A stretch of DNA of 64,000 nucleotides from Chryseobacterium sp. Bi04 (GCF_918698085.1 NZ_CAKKLP010000006.1:216277-280276), one strand, 5' to 3'; shown: positions 44,782 to 54,747, counted from the stretch's first letter. Program-made: numbers and translations. Notes: generated by a model from the letters alone, not told the origin.

Positions 44782-45374
44782 ATATAGTTCAATTTGCGCA
44801 AATATAATGGTTTTTCAGTTGGCATAAGATTTTCTTCAAAACGGATTAATTTTTGGGGAGGATTTTAATAACCTTTCGGCTATTCAGGAAATATAAAAAA
44901 GAAAAGATTGGTCATAATGTATTCAACTAATCATCAGTCAACTAAAAGGATATTATTTCAGTACTAAAATCTACAAGTATCTCGAAATATATCGATTCAC
45001 TATTTTTTGATTGACTGCAAAAAATCATCAGTTTTGCATAAAATATATTACAAAACAGTTAGAACACAACGTTTACATTGAAAAGATTCTAAAAACACAT
45101 TAATTACAAGAAATTAAATTTATTACGATGAGTACCATATCTGATTTTAAGAACATGCTGTACAATTAATTTTAACCTTTAAACTTTGCGTATTCCCTCT
45201 AATGCAATAGTTTAAAGGTATTGCATCAATTAAATCAAAATATTATTCATCAGATTAATGTACATTTTTTGATTTTTAAAACCAGTTTATAAAATTTTTA
45301 AAATAAACTGGTTGATAAGTAATGATTAACAACCTATTAAATTTAATTAATTACTTCAAATTTTACACAAGAAT
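44782..45374. other. 593-bp AT-rich divergent intergenic region
   Basis: It separates the symporter gene and the first C1q-like gene. CAAATATA at 44799-44806 (TATATTTG on the minus strand) could be a -7 box for the symporter, but the leader would be only about 12 bases. No gene or strong hairpin was seen. Confidence 0.4.
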
Positions 45375-46271
45375 ATGGAAAAAAAAACACGCAAAATATT
45401 GCTACTTCCCTTTTGTTTTTTTATAAATGTGTTTAATGCACAAATTGGTATAGGAACAAATAATCCACAAGGAATGTTTCACGTAGACGGAGCCAAGGAT
45501 AATCCAACTTCAGGAATACCAACACCCACACAGCTTTCCAATGATATTATCATAAATAAAGCAACGGGCTTTATTGGAGCGGGAGTTCTTACTCCTCAGG
45601 TTCAGCTAGATATGAGATCAGCGGCAAATGAAAATTCTCTGGGTATAGGTACTACCACTATGCCGGCAAGCGCAGCAGGTGCAGGTGCCGTACGCTATGA
45701 TGTAAATAATACACCAGTAGGAGCCAAAATTGAAGTCTCTGATGGTACGGTGTGGCATAAAGCTTATGTTGCCCCTCAAAAGGCAGTGATAGTGGTTCGT
45801 AAGATTGCAAGCCAATCAATACCAACAGCTTCGGCAACCACTATTATTAATTGGAATGAGGTACGCGACATGAGTAATAGCTTTAATCCTAGTTCAGGAG
45901 AATTTACTGCTCCCCGTAACGGAACCTATACTTTTTTACTAACATTTAACTTTAACGGTACTGTTATTACTGATGGTTCCAGAGTAGAATCCCAGTTTTA
46001 TAATCCTGCTACAAGCACCGTTCTGGCGAGTGTCTATAAAACTTTCGGTCAATCTATGACCGGTTCATCTGATGATGCTAATGCTACACGCTCCACACAG
46101 GCTGGAGGATCAAGTACTGTTACTCTTACGTTGGATGCAGGAACCAGGGTGAGCGTCAGATTATATCAAAACCTTTCTTCAAGTGCTATTCCTCTTAGGG
46201 TTACAACTGACTCTTCAAATCCTGCAAATCCAGATGATGGGTTTAATAATTTAACAATAATAGAACATTAA
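45375..46271 (+). CDS. Secreted C1q-like protein, first of three
   Basis: This 298-residue protein has a signal peptide (ILLLPFCFFINVFNA) and a shaft-like N-terminal half starting IGIGTNNPQGMFHVDGAKDN, common in flavobacterial surface proteins. The C-terminal half has the C1q/TNF-type jelly-roll pattern FNPSSGEFTAPRNGTYTFLL, then TRVSVRLYQN near the end. There is no T9SS sorting domain, so it is periplasmic or released by another route. It likely forms trimers, as C1q heads do. The next paralogue starts 10 bases later. Confidence 0.75.
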   Translation: MEKKTRKILLLPFCFFINVFNAQIGIGTNNPQGMFHVDGAKDNPTSGIPTPTQLSNDIIINKATGFIGAGVLTPQVQLDMRSAANENSLGIGTTTMPASAAGAGAVRYDVNNTPVGAKIEVSDGTVWHKAYVAPQKAVIVVRKIASQSIPTASATTIINWNEVRDMSNSFNPSSGEFTAPRNGTYTFLLTFNFNGTVITDGSRVESQFYNPATSTVLASVYKTFGQSMTGSSDDANATRSTQAGGSSTVTLTLDAGTRVSVRLYQNLSSSAIPLRVTTDSSNPANPDDGFNNLTIIEH

Positions 46272-46281
46272 GATATAGAGT

Positions 46282-47124
46282 ATGAAAATCAATATAATAT
46301 ATAAATTATTCACTTGTGCTTTACTTTTCTCTATAATTAAAATAAGTGCACAGGTAGGTTTTTTTATTCCGAATCCTACACAACCGTTACATATTGACGC
46401 AGGAAAAGATGATGGCTCTGCACCTGATGCCACAAAAATATCTAATGACATCGTTGTTACATCAACAGGGCAGTTAGGTGTTGGCCTTTTAAATCCGGTT
46501 ACTAAGGTTGACCTCCGATCTGCGGGTAACGAGAGAATTATTGGCCTGGGCACTAATACCCAAAGCCCTGCAGCAGCAGGTGGAGGGGCTATACGTTACA
46601 ATTCCGGTGGATTTTTAGAGTATTCTGATGGTGAGCAATGGATAGCATTACCACTTACTCCTCCCACTAAGGCCCTTGTAAATGCTAATAAAAGCGCTAC
46701 CCAGAGCATTCCAACTTCTACATCAACAGTGATTACCGGTTGGGCAGAAACAGTTGATTTAGGTGCTGGTACCGGCGGAGATTTCGATCCTTCCAGCGGA
46801 ATTTTCAAAGCTCCACGCGATGGGTTCTATTTGGTTTCTTTTAGCATCACATTGGCTAATGGGAATATCCCTAAAAATACATTTATAGAAACGGCAATAG
46901 AAAGCAGCCAAAGCTCTAATAATATTCCGGTATTTAAAACAATAAATTCTTATCCTGCTTTTCAGGCTGGTGCAGTAAGTAATTATATAAGTGGAAATTG
47001 TAATGCTATTTTCAATCTTAAGAAAGATGATACTATAAAGTTTAGCGTAAGGCATAATATCGGCAGCGCGCGAAACACACTAAATGACAGCAAATTGAAT
47101 AATTTAAGCATCAGCGAATTATAA
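46282..47124 (+). CDS. Secreted C1q-like protein, second of three
   Basis: This 280-residue paralogue has a signal peptide (LFTCALLFSIIKISAQ). The N-terminal half has FFIPNPTQPLHIDAGKDDGS and DLRSAGNERIIGLGTNTQSP, matching the first protein's segments. The jelly-roll opens with FDPSSGIFKAPRDGFYLVSF and ends KKDDTIKFSVRHNIG. It has the same layout as its neighbours and short 10-base gaps on both sides, giving one operon. Confidence 0.75.
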   Translation: MKINIIYKLFTCALLFSIIKISAQVGFFIPNPTQPLHIDAGKDDGSAPDATKISNDIVVTSTGQLGVGLLNPVTKVDLRSAGNERIIGLGTNTQSPAAAGGGAIRYNSGGFLEYSDGEQWIALPLTPPTKALVNANKSATQSIPTSTSTVITGWAETVDLGAGTGGDFDPSSGIFKAPRDGFYLVSFSITLANGNIPKNTFIETAIESSQSSNNIPVFKTINSYPAFQAGAVSNYISGNCNAIFNLKKDDTIKFSVRHNIGSARNTLNDSKLNNLSISEL

Positions 47125-47134
47125 AAAACAGGTA

Positions 47135-48046
47135 ATGATGGTATCAAAAAATAAAATAAAAAGATGTATTAGTACTTTACTTACTGTATCACTTACAGTG
47201 ACCTGTATCAATGCTCAAATAGGAATTGGAGTACCCAATCCGGCAAATCCTGTAGAAATTAAAACAAATGCAGGCAATATTGTAGTTGATAATTCCGGAA
47301 GAATGGGGGTACTCGTTGCCAATCCAAAAGTAGCCATGGATCTTCGCAGTGGTACCAATGGCTCTGTGGCTATCGGGAATACAACGAAAACAGCTGCCGA
47401 GGCAGGCGCAGGCACATTACGATATGTTGCAAGTCCTGCCATTGGGGTAAAAGGCTATTTAGAATTTTCCGACGGTTCCAGTTGGGTTAGTTTTTTTCCT
47501 AAAGGAAAACCCCGTATTATCGTAATGGCAAGTAAGATTACTCAGGATACCTATGTATTTGAAAGTGCGGTACCTTCGGAAATAGGGACTAAATCTGGTG
47601 TGGTTCAAAGAAGATCTTCCTATTTAACTAATTGGGCTGAAAAATTAGATTCTGATTCAGGGGTACCAACGGCTAATTTTACACCGGCTACAGGTGAATT
47701 TATAGCACCACGTGATGGTGTATACTTTGCGACTTTTACTTACGCATTACAATCCAGTCAGGTGAATACAGGGGCTAACAATCAAACAGAAGCCATTTGG
47801 GAAGTTAGAAATCCGGCGGGTACTATCACTCAAAGGGTAAAAACCAATAACGGATATGCTTCCGATACGGGAGGGAGCCCTAATGCAGTACCTGTAGGCT
47901 CGGCTTGTACAGTAAGTGTATATTTAAATAAAGGAGATAAATTAAGACCTTTTGTTTGGATTACAGTAGCATTTGACGGAACAGTCAGCCAATTTGATAT
48001 TTCAGGAAACGGAGCCTATAATTCTCTTACCATAGTTGAACAGTAA
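47135..48046 (+). CDS. Secreted C1q-like protein, third of three
   Basis: This 303-residue paralogue has a signal peptide (TLLTVSLTVTCINAQ) and IGIGVPNPANPVEIKTNAGN at the mature start, then DLRSGTNGSVAIGNTTKT. The C1q-like head has FTPATGEFIAPRDGVYFATF and KGDKLRPFVWITVAFDG. It has the longest linker of the three. An AT-rich stretch with a BON-gene promoter follows; no terminator hairpin was seen. Confidence 0.75.
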   Translation: MMVSKNKIKRCISTLLTVSLTVTCINAQIGIGVPNPANPVEIKTNAGNIVVDNSGRMGVLVANPKVAMDLRSGTNGSVAIGNTTKTAAEAGAGTLRYVASPAIGVKGYLEFSDGSSWVSFFPKGKPRIIVMASKITQDTYVFESAVPSEIGTKSGVVQRRSSYLTNWAEKLDSDSGVPTANFTPATGEFIAPRDGVYFATFTYALQSSQVNTGANNQTEAIWEVRNPAGTITQRVKTNNGYASDTGGSPNAVPVGSACTVSVYLNKGDKLRPFVWITVAFDGTVSQFDISGNGAYNSLTIVEQ

Positions 48047-48164
48047 AAAACATTCTGTAATTAACCGGAAGTACCTTAGAAAAGATTTATACGTTTAAAA
48101 TTAAATCCCTGATATATAAAATATTGTAAAAAATTTAAGAAACATTTATTGATTTTTTATTCTT

Positions 48165-48191
48165 TTGGTACAAATTTTATTATTACATTTG
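48165..48191 (+). promoter_or_regulatory. Predicted flavobacterial promoter for the BON genes
   Basis: TTG (48165-48167), a 16-base spacer and TACATTTG (48184-48191) fit the TTG/TAnnTTTG consensus. It lies 30 bases before the BON lipoprotein start. Confidence 0.6.
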
Positions 48192-48221
48192 ATTGTATAA
48201 CAACATTAATAAATATACAAT

Positions 48222-48710
48222 ATGAAAAAAACTATCGCAATGGCTGCATTAGCTGTAGCTGTATCTTTCGGAGCAGTTTCTTGTAAAAAGAAAGTATCTG
48301 ATGCCGATCTTCAGACTCAGGCTACAACTGTAGTAACTTCTAATCCCAATGCTTCTGTTGAAGTAAAAGAAGGTGTAGCTCACTTAAGCGGAACTTTTGC
48401 AGATCAGCAGTCTAAGGATGCAATGATCACACAATTAAAAGCGATCAGTGGAGTAAAAGACGTAATGGATATGTCTACTATAGCAGCACCTGCGCCTGCA
48501 GCACCAGTGGAAACTGCATCAGCTGTAGACCCTGCTGTTCAGAAAAAAGTTCAGGATGCTGTAAAAGATTTTCCAACTGTAAAAGTAGAAGTTGTAAACG
48601 GACAGCTTACTCTTACAGGAAATGTTTCAGGTTTACAGGCAAGAAAGATCAAAGAATCTGTAGATGCCCTGAAAATTGGAAAATATAACAATAACCTAAC
48701 TGTAAAATAA
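48222..48710 (+). CDS. BON-domain lipoprotein
   Basis: This 162-residue protein has a lipoprotein signal (ALAVAVSFGAVSC followed by KKK) and two BON domains: residues about 28-88 (VVTSNPNASVEVKEGVAHLS) and about 105-162 (DFPTVKVEVVNGQLTLTGNV). An Ala/Pro-rich linker lies between them. BON domains bind phospholipid or envelope surfaces, as in OsmY/DolP-like stress proteins. The next gene starts 6 bases later and is probably co-transcribed. Confidence 0.88.
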   Translation: MKKTIAMAALAVAVSFGAVSCKKKVSDADLQTQATTVVTSNPNASVEVKEGVAHLSGTFADQQSKDAMITQLKAISGVKDVMDMSTIAAPAPAAPVETASAVDPAVQKKVQDAVKDFPTVKVEVVNGQLTLTGNVSGLQARKIKESVDALKIGKYNNNLTVK

Positions 48711-48716
48711 TTTAAG

Positions 48717-49136
48717 ATGAGCGAATTACAAAATAAATATTCAAGTGTAGTTTCAGCAGCTCAGTCTGCAGGAATTTCAAACCTTCAGGTTCAGGAGCAG
48801 GACGGAATACTTTATGTTTCCGGAAATGCTTCAAGCACCGCTGCAAAAGATGCAGTATGGAACGCTTTAGGTGCTATTGACTCTACCTATTCTTCTTCAG
48901 ATATCAATATTGATGTACAGGTAGCAGGTCTTGCTGCAGGTGCTTCTCTGACAATAGCAACAGAGGATTCTAACCTGAATATCAGACAAGAGCCTTCTAC
49001 GGAAGCTGCTGTTGTAGGAAAAGCAGCAAAAGGTTCTTCAGTAACTTTAATTGAGCAGACTTCTGACGACTGGTGGAAAGTGAAAACTGCTGACGGTCAG
49101 GAAGGATATGCGTATTCAAGATATTTGAGAGCATAA
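48717..49136 (+). CDS. BON-SH3b protein without visible export signal
   Basis: This 139-residue protein has a BON-like domain (about 1-70, ISNLQVQEQDGILYVSGNAS) and an SH3b domain (about 78-139, NLNIRQEPSTEAAVVGKAAK, then WWKVKTADGQEGYAYSRYL). SH3b domains usually bind cell wall or peptides outside the cytoplasm, yet the protein starts MSELQNKYSSVVSAAQSAG with no signal peptide and no upstream in-frame extension I could find. It may stay in the cytoplasm or be moved by another route. It is in an operon with the BON lipoprotein. Confidence 0.82.
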   Translation: MSELQNKYSSVVSAAQSAGISNLQVQEQDGILYVSGNASSTAAKDAVWNALGAIDSTYSSSDINIDVQVAGLAAGASLTIATEDSNLNIRQEPSTEAAVVGKAAKGSSVTLIEQTSDDWWKVKTADGQEGYAYSRYLRA

Positions 49137-49174
49137 TTTAATTTTACGAAAATTAATTTCAGAAATATACTGAG

Positions 49175-49204
49175 AAACATCCCTATATTGGGATGTTTTT
49201 TTAT
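49175..49204 (+). terminator. Terminator after the BON operon
   Basis: AAACATCCC (49175-49183) pairs with GGGATGTTT (49190-49198), followed by a T run. Confidence 0.85.
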
Positions 49205-49226
49205 TTTTACCCTTTGAAAAAGCTAA

Positions 49227-51944
49227 ATGAAGAAAATCTTACTGCTATTGCTTTTCGTATGCAATATCGTGATTGTACATGCCCAGAAACTGCATATTGA
49301 CGGAATAGTATCGGACCTGGAAAAAAAACCTGTAGAAAATCTAACGGTATATCTGCTGAAGACAAAAGATTCATCTATTGTCAATTATACTGCTACCAAT
49401 AAGGAGGGAAAATTTTCATTAAAAATTGATGAGGCAAAAGAACCGTCTGTTCTCAGAATTGACGCTGGAAACCTTTCCTATTCCAGGAAATTTGAAAAAA
49501 TTGACCAGTCTTTATCTTTGGGTACTATAGAACTTGAGAAAAAAGCCGTGATCAATATTGATGAGGTCAAAATTACAGTCTCTCCCGTAAAAATAAAAAA
49601 TGACACCATAGAATTCAATGCATCAGCGATTAAGGTACGCCCTGACAGCAAAATTCTGGAGCTTTTAAAGCAAATTCCCGGAGTAGAAGTCGGTAATGAC
49701 GATAAAATTACAGTTAATGGGAAAGATGTAGATCAGGTTATGGTCAATGGAAAACCATTCTTTGATAAAGATGGTAAAATGGCTTTACAGAATCTTCCGG
49801 CAGATATTATTAAAAATATTCAGTTTACCACCACAAAAACAAAAGAAGAAGAGCTTAGTGGGAAACCTCCAAAATCTCAGAATACTACGATCAACTTTAC
49901 TATTGATGAAAAGAAGAACAAAGGATTTCTTTCAAGGATTACCCTTGGCTACGGCTCTGATAAGCGGTATGAAGGCAGTACGCTTCTAAGTTATTTTAAA
50001 GGAGACACTAAAATCAGTCTTTTAGCTTCTTCCAACAATATCAATTCGAAAAGCGTTTCTGCTGATGATGTTTTTGATAATATGGGCCGTATCAGAGGCT
50101 CAGGTACTCAAACAGGTGGCAATGGGATTCAAAGATCTACCACTATTGGACTTAACTACAATGATAAGCTCGGAAAAGATGCAGATCTGGATAATCTCAG
50201 TCTAAAATACTCCAATTCTACTATGGAAACCCGGTCTAAAGTTTCAAGAACGACCCTTCTTCCCAGCTATACACTCAAAACCAATTCTGAAAGCAATGGT
50301 GACACTGAATCCAGAGCATATAATTTTGACAGTTCAGCACGGATAAAACTGGATTCTCTGACCAATATTTATATATCTCCATCTTTTTCAAAATCTGAAA
50401 ATTTCAGCTTCAGCAGATCTCAGTCATCCACTTTAAGGGATGATAAGCTGCTTAATGAAAGTACATCTTCCAGCAGTACCCGTGGAGAAAGTAATGCTTT
50501 TAGTCCTACTATTTATTTTTCGAAAAACTTAAGAAAAAAAGGAAGGTCAATTTCGGCCACCATCAACACCAGTATTTCTGAGTCCAACAGTGATAATATC
50601 AATCAGTCGCAAAATACATTCTACAATGAATCCGGCCTTACCACAGACAACCGGGATCAGCTACAGAAGAATAAATCACAAAGTAACAATTACAGTTTCA
50701 GCGCAGGGTATACAGAACCTATCTCAGATTCCGCAATGGTAAGCCTTCAATTGGAATACAGTTCAAAATTGTCACGAGATTCGAGAGATTTCAGTGATTT
50801 TGATCCTGTTACAGGACAATATTCCAAATACAATACACTGCTTTCAAACAGTATGAATCAAAGAATTAACCAGGTTTCTCCTGAGCTTTCTTTTTCTCTC
50901 TTCAAAAAGAAGTATAATATCTGGAGCGGTGTAAATCTTGATATCTCAGATATGAAGGTAAGTTCTGTTTTCAAAGGACAGTCATATGATCTTCAGAAAA
51001 ATTTTGTGCTTCCAAGATATACAGTAAATTTTCAGTATACTTTTTCAGAACGTACAAACCTTACTTTATACAATTCTTCAAGCTTCAATATTCCTGGGGC
51101 AGAACAACTGACTCCTTATAAAGATGAATCCGATCCGCTGATCTCCTATACAGGAAATCCTGATTTGAAAAACACCTGGATGACTAACACTAACCTTTCC
51201 TTTAACAGGTTTAATATTATCAAAAATTTCAACTACTATATCAATATAGGCTTTACCTACAGAAATAATGACGTCATCAATTACACCAAATATGATGAGG
51301 CCGGAAAACAGATTGTTACTTATGATAATGTAAGCGGAAATAAAAATGTTACCATTGGTACAGGTTTAACCAAGATTTTCAAGTGGCAGGACAAAAAACT
51401 CACCATTAGCCCAAGATTCAATATGAATTATACCTACAATAATGGTTTTATCAATGGACAGGCTTTTAAAAGCAACTCATATAGTATGAATCCGGGATTG
51501 AATCTGAGCTTTGAAATTAAGGAAAAGTTTAGTATTAAACCCTCCTATAAAATTGGATATAATTTCTCAAAATATTCCAATTATAATATAGACCAGGTAA
51601 ATACAATGAATCAGTCTTTAAAGCTGGAACTTACCAACTACCTCTTTCAAAACAGGCTTGTTTTCGGAAATGACTTCGAGTACAATACCAGTTCCAATAT
51701 TGCTCCCGGATTCAAAAAGGATTTCTATTTTTGGAACACCAGTCTGGGATATTCTTTTTTCAAAAAGCAGCTGACGGCAAAAGTAAAAATTTATGATGTC
51801 TTAAATCAAAATCAAAGTGTAAGGAGAACGATCACTGATTCTTATTTTGAAGACCGTGAAGATCTGATTCTAAAGCGCTATATTATGTTTTCGCTGAGTA
51901 TGAAACTTAATAAATTTGCAGGTAAAAAACCGAAAAATAAATAA
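49227..51944 (+). CDS. Large outer-membrane beta-barrel protein with CarboxypepD_reg-like domain
   Basis: This 905-residue outer-membrane protein has a signal peptide (LLLLLFVCNIVIVHAQ) and a CarboxypepD_reg-like domain (about 22-105, HIDGIVSDLEKKPVENLTVY). A plug-like region follows (IKNDTIEFNASAIKVRPDSK, GVEVGNDDKITVNGKDVDQV), then a long Ser/Asn-rich beta-barrel of the PF14905 type ending KFAGKKPKNK. It is the second large barrel protein here, with no close identity to that at 36732. The cargo is unknown; it starts right after the BON terminator. Confidence 0.85.
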   Translation: MKKILLLLLFVCNIVIVHAQKLHIDGIVSDLEKKPVENLTVYLLKTKDSSIVNYTATNKEGKFSLKIDEAKEPSVLRIDAGNLSYSRKFEKIDQSLSLGTIELEKKAVINIDEVKITVSPVKIKNDTIEFNASAIKVRPDSKILELLKQIPGVEVGNDDKITVNGKDVDQVMVNGKPFFDKDGKMALQNLPADIIKNIQFTTTKTKEEELSGKPPKSQNTTINFTIDEKKNKGFLSRITLGYGSDKRYEGSTLLSYFKGDTKISLLASSNNINSKSVSADDVFDNMGRIRGSGTQTGGNGIQRSTTIGLNYNDKLGKDADLDNLSLKYSNSTMETRSKVSRTTLLPSYTLKTNSESNGDTESRAYNFDSSARIKLDSLTNIYISPSFSKSENFSFSRSQSSTLRDDKLLNESTSSSSTRGESNAFSPTIYFSKNLRKKGRSISATINTSISESNSDNINQSQNTFYNESGLTTDNRDQLQKNKSQSNNYSFSAGYTEPISDSAMVSLQLEYSSKLSRDSRDFSDFDPVTGQYSKYNTLLSNSMNQRINQVSPELSFSLFKKKYNIWSGVNLDISDMKVSSVFKGQSYDLQKNFVLPRYTVNFQYTFSERTNLTLYNSSSFNIPGAEQLTPYKDESDPLISYTGNPDLKNTWMTNTNLSFNRFNIIKNFNYYINIGFTYRNNDVINYTKYDEAGKQIVTYDNVSGNKNVTIGTGLTKIFKWQDKKLTISPRFNMNYTYNNGFINGQAFKSNSYSMNPGLNLSFEIKEKFSIKPSYKIGYNFSKYSNYNIDQVNTMNQSLKLELTNYLFQNRLVFGNDFEYNTSSNIAPGFKKDFYFWNTSLGYSFFKKQLTAKVKIYDVLNQNQSVRRTITDSYFEDREDLILKRYIMFSLSMKLNKFAGKKPKNK

Positions 51945-52116
51945 TATTGTATTTTTTAAAAAAAATATGATTTTTATGAGCATCTCACTTGAAGAACTGA
52001 GTTTCCCCTTCCATAAACACAGCAAATATCTGAATTGATGGGTATTTTCAAGAAGATTCTTGAGATAAAACATGGTGGCTTTATTTTTATTTTTAATTTA
52101 GCCGTAAATTTTTTTT

Positions 52117-53976
52117 ATGAAAATCCATATTTCAGTGTTATGTATTCTTTTTTTCTTTCTTGGGAAAGCTCAAAAAACGGAACAGAAAGACAATTTCGTT
52201 AAAGATAATTTCACCAAGAAAGAATTTTATATTCCTATGCGTGACGGGGTGAAACTTTTCACATCTGTCTATATTCCGAAAGATATCTCAAATAAAAACA
52301 AATATCCTTTCCTGATGCAGAGAACCTGCTACAGCGTAGCTCCTTATGGAGAAAATGAATATAAAACAAAGGTAGGCCCGAACTCCTATCTGATGAAAGA
52401 CAAATACATCTTCGTCTATCAGGATGTCCGTGGAAGATATATGAGCGAAGGTACTTTTACCAATATGACCCCTCAGGTAGAGCGTAAAACAAAAAAAGAT
52501 GTGGATGAAAGTACAGATACCTATGATACGATAGAATGGCTTTTGAAAAACGTTAAAGATAACAATGGGAAAGCAGGACAGTTTGGAACTTCGTATCCGG
52601 GCTTTTATACTGCTGTGGGTACATTGGCCCAACATCCGGCTTTGGTAGCCTCTTCTCCCCAGGCTCCGATTTCTGATTTCTGGAATGACGATTTCCTTCA
52701 TAACGGAAGATTTATGCTGGGCTATTTCAGAACATTCCCTGTTTTTGGAGTTCAAAAGACAAAAGCAGAGAATAAAGCATGGTATATGGATTCTTTCGTT
52801 AAGCAAACCTCTGAAGACGGATTAAAGTTCTACAGAGAGCTTGGCACCCTGAAAGATGGCTATGAAAAGTATTACAAAGACAATTTCTTCATGACCGAAA
52901 TTATGAATCATACCAATTATGATGAATTCTGGCAGAAGAGAAATCTTCTTCCTCACCTGAAAAATATCAACCATGCTGTAATGACCGTGGGCGGATGGTT
53001 TGATGCTGAAGACCTTTCCGGTCCTTTGAATATTTACAAAACAATTGAAAAAACAAGTCCAAAAGCGAAAAACACTATTGTAATGGGGCCTTTCTCTCAC
53101 GGCGGCTGGTCTCAGGAACAGGGAAAACATTTCCACAGTGAAACCTATTTCGGAGACAGCATTGCCACTTACTATGAGAAAAATATTGAGACCAAATTCT
53201 TTAACCACTATCTGAAAGGAAATACAAAAGAAGATGCAGAACTTCCTGAAGCCTTAATGTATGATACCGGAGCCAAAGAATGGAAAGAATTTGCTTCTTA
53301 TCCTCCTAAAAATGCACAGAAAGTTAATTTCTATTTATCGAACAAAACCTTAAAGAAAACTTCCGGCTCAGGATATTCAGAATATTACAGTGATCCTGAA
53401 AACCCGGTTTTAAGTTCCGATCACTTAAAAGATTTTAACGGCTTTACGCCTAAAAATTATATGTCGGAAGATCAGAGATTTGCAGTAGGAAGACCCGATG
53501 TACTGACGTTCACTACAGATGTTCTGACAGAAGATATTGCATTTGCCGGAGAGATTATGGCCAAACTGAATATTGCATCCACTTCTACAGATGCCGATTT
53601 TGCGGTAAAACTGATTGATGTATACCCTGAAGATTTCAAACCTGCTGAAAAGAAAGACGGCGTAATCTATGGAAACTACCATCAGATGGTAAGAAGTGAA
53701 ATTATGCCGGCAAGATTCAGAAATACAAGAGAAAAAGGTGAAGCTTTAGTTCCGAATCAGAAAACAGCGGTCAACTTCAGGCTTCAGGATGTGGTTCATA
53801 CTTTCAAAAAAGGACATAAGATCCAGATCCAGATCAGCAGTACCTGGTTTCCTCTGTTTGCTGTTAATCCGCAGAAGTTCCTGGATAATCCTAATTTTGC
53901 TACTAAGGAAGATTATACTAAGGCATTAATTAAAATTTATGATGACAGCTCTATTGAAGCTGAGGTTTTAAAATAA
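52117..53976 (+). CDS. CocE/NonD family alpha/beta hydrolase
   Basis: This 619-residue exported hydrolase has a signal peptide (HISVLCILFFFLGKAQ). The catalytic domain has IPMRDGVKLFTSVYIPKD, YVFVYQDVRGR-type strands (FVYQDVRGRYMSEG) and the nucleophile elbow GQFGTSYPGFY (S159). MTVGGWFDAEDLSGPLNIY and MGPFSHGGWSQEQG carry the Asp and His of the triad. A C-terminal jelly-roll (X-Pro dipeptidyl-peptidase C-terminal type) follows from about 400. Relatives include alpha-amino-acid ester hydrolases, glutaryl-7-ACA acylases and X-Pro peptidases. The substrate is unknown but is probably a peptide or ester in the periplasm. Confidence 0.92.
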   Translation: MKIHISVLCILFFFLGKAQKTEQKDNFVKDNFTKKEFYIPMRDGVKLFTSVYIPKDISNKNKYPFLMQRTCYSVAPYGENEYKTKVGPNSYLMKDKYIFVYQDVRGRYMSEGTFTNMTPQVERKTKKDVDESTDTYDTIEWLLKNVKDNNGKAGQFGTSYPGFYTAVGTLAQHPALVASSPQAPISDFWNDDFLHNGRFMLGYFRTFPVFGVQKTKAENKAWYMDSFVKQTSEDGLKFYRELGTLKDGYEKYYKDNFFMTEIMNHTNYDEFWQKRNLLPHLKNINHAVMTVGGWFDAEDLSGPLNIYKTIEKTSPKAKNTIVMGPFSHGGWSQEQGKHFHSETYFGDSIATYYEKNIETKFFNHYLKGNTKEDAELPEALMYDTGAKEWKEFASYPPKNAQKVNFYLSNKTLKKTSGSGYSEYYSDPENPVLSSDHLKDFNGFTPKNYMSEDQRFAVGRPDVLTFTTDVLTEDIAFAGEIMAKLNIASTSTDADFAVKLIDVYPEDFKPAEKKDGVIYGNYHQMVRSEIMPARFRNTREKGEALVPNQKTAVNFRLQDVVHTFKKGHKIQIQISSTWFPLFAVNPQKFLDNPNFATKEDYTKALIKIYDDSSIEAEVLK

Positions 53977-53981
53977 AGAGA

Positions 53982-54013
53982 AAAAGCGGTTCGTCCGAAC
54001 AGCTTTTATTTTT
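53982..54013 (+). terminator. Terminator after the CocE-like gene
   Basis: AAAAGC-G-GTTCG pairs with CGAAC-A-GCTTTT (53982-54007, one mismatch), followed by a T-rich run. Confidence 0.7.
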
Positions 54014-54068
54014 TATCACCTGCAGATTGAGCTGATATTGTGCATCTGATCAATAGGTGTGATTTTTT

Positions 54069-54680
54069 CTAATCTTCAATGGTTCTGAAGGTAAGATTCA
54101 CCCTGGGTGTTTTTACTTTTGTACTTGGAGGAAGCCTGTGAAGCCAATAATCCTGAGTTGTTCCTTTCATAACCAGCAGACTTCCCTGTTCAAGGAAGAT
54201 TTCCACCTTTTCTTTTGTTGTTTTATGTTTAAATAAAAACTTTCTCTCCGCTCCAAAAGTAAGAGAAGCAATAGCGCCATGTTTCTTAAGGTCGGTTTCT
54301 CCATCACTGTGATAAGCCATTCCCTCGCTTCCGTCATGGTATAAATTAAGAAGGCATGAATTGTACGTTTCACCTGTCACTTCTTCACACTTCTTTTTTA
54401 ATTCCAATAGCTCAGGGGTCCAGTATTTTGCATATTTTGTTCTCTTTGAATAGGTGTATTCAAAAGCTTTCTCGCCAAACCATGCCACCTTTCTCTTGGT
54501 TAAAATCAGTTTTCCGAATATCATTGCTTCATCATGTTCCCAGGGAATCTGATGGAACAAATAGTCGTAGTAAAAGTCAGATTCCTGTTTTGAGAAAACT
54601 TTTCCATAGTAAAGAGCAGTTCCATCGTGTGGAAGGAGACTTAAGGGATAATCCGGTGTTTCGTCGAAGAGACTGAGCAT
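54069..54680 (-). CDS. alkB: AlkB-type alpha-ketoglutarate-dependent DNA repair dioxygenase
   Basis: This 203-residue protein oxidatively removes methyl groups from 1-methyladenine and 3-methylcytosine. The iron ligands are HSD in GMAYHSDGETDL and the His in DYWLHRLPPS; the 2-oxoglutarate Arg is in PRVNLTFRTI. It has the NLYHDGSEGMAYHSD, ASLTFGAERKFLFKH pattern of the ALKBH2/3-like bacterial group. It lies 67 bases downstream of the Ada-like gene on the same strand, forming an alkylation-repair unit. Confidence 0.93.
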   Translation of the reverse strand: MLSLFDETPDYPLSLLPHDGTALYYGKVFSKQESDFYYDYLFHQIPWEHDEAMIFGKLILTKRKVAWFGEKAFEYTYSKRTKYAKYWTPELLELKKKCEEVTGETYNSCLLNLYHDGSEGMAYHSDGETDLKKHGAIASLTFGAERKFLFKHKTTKEKVEIFLEQGSLLVMKGTTQDYWLHRLPPSTKVKTPRVNLTFRTIED

Positions 54681-54747
54681 TGATTTTTGTTTTTGTTAAT
54701 ACAAATTACGTAATGTTTTTGTAAATAGGTTATGGTGGCCAAAACAC

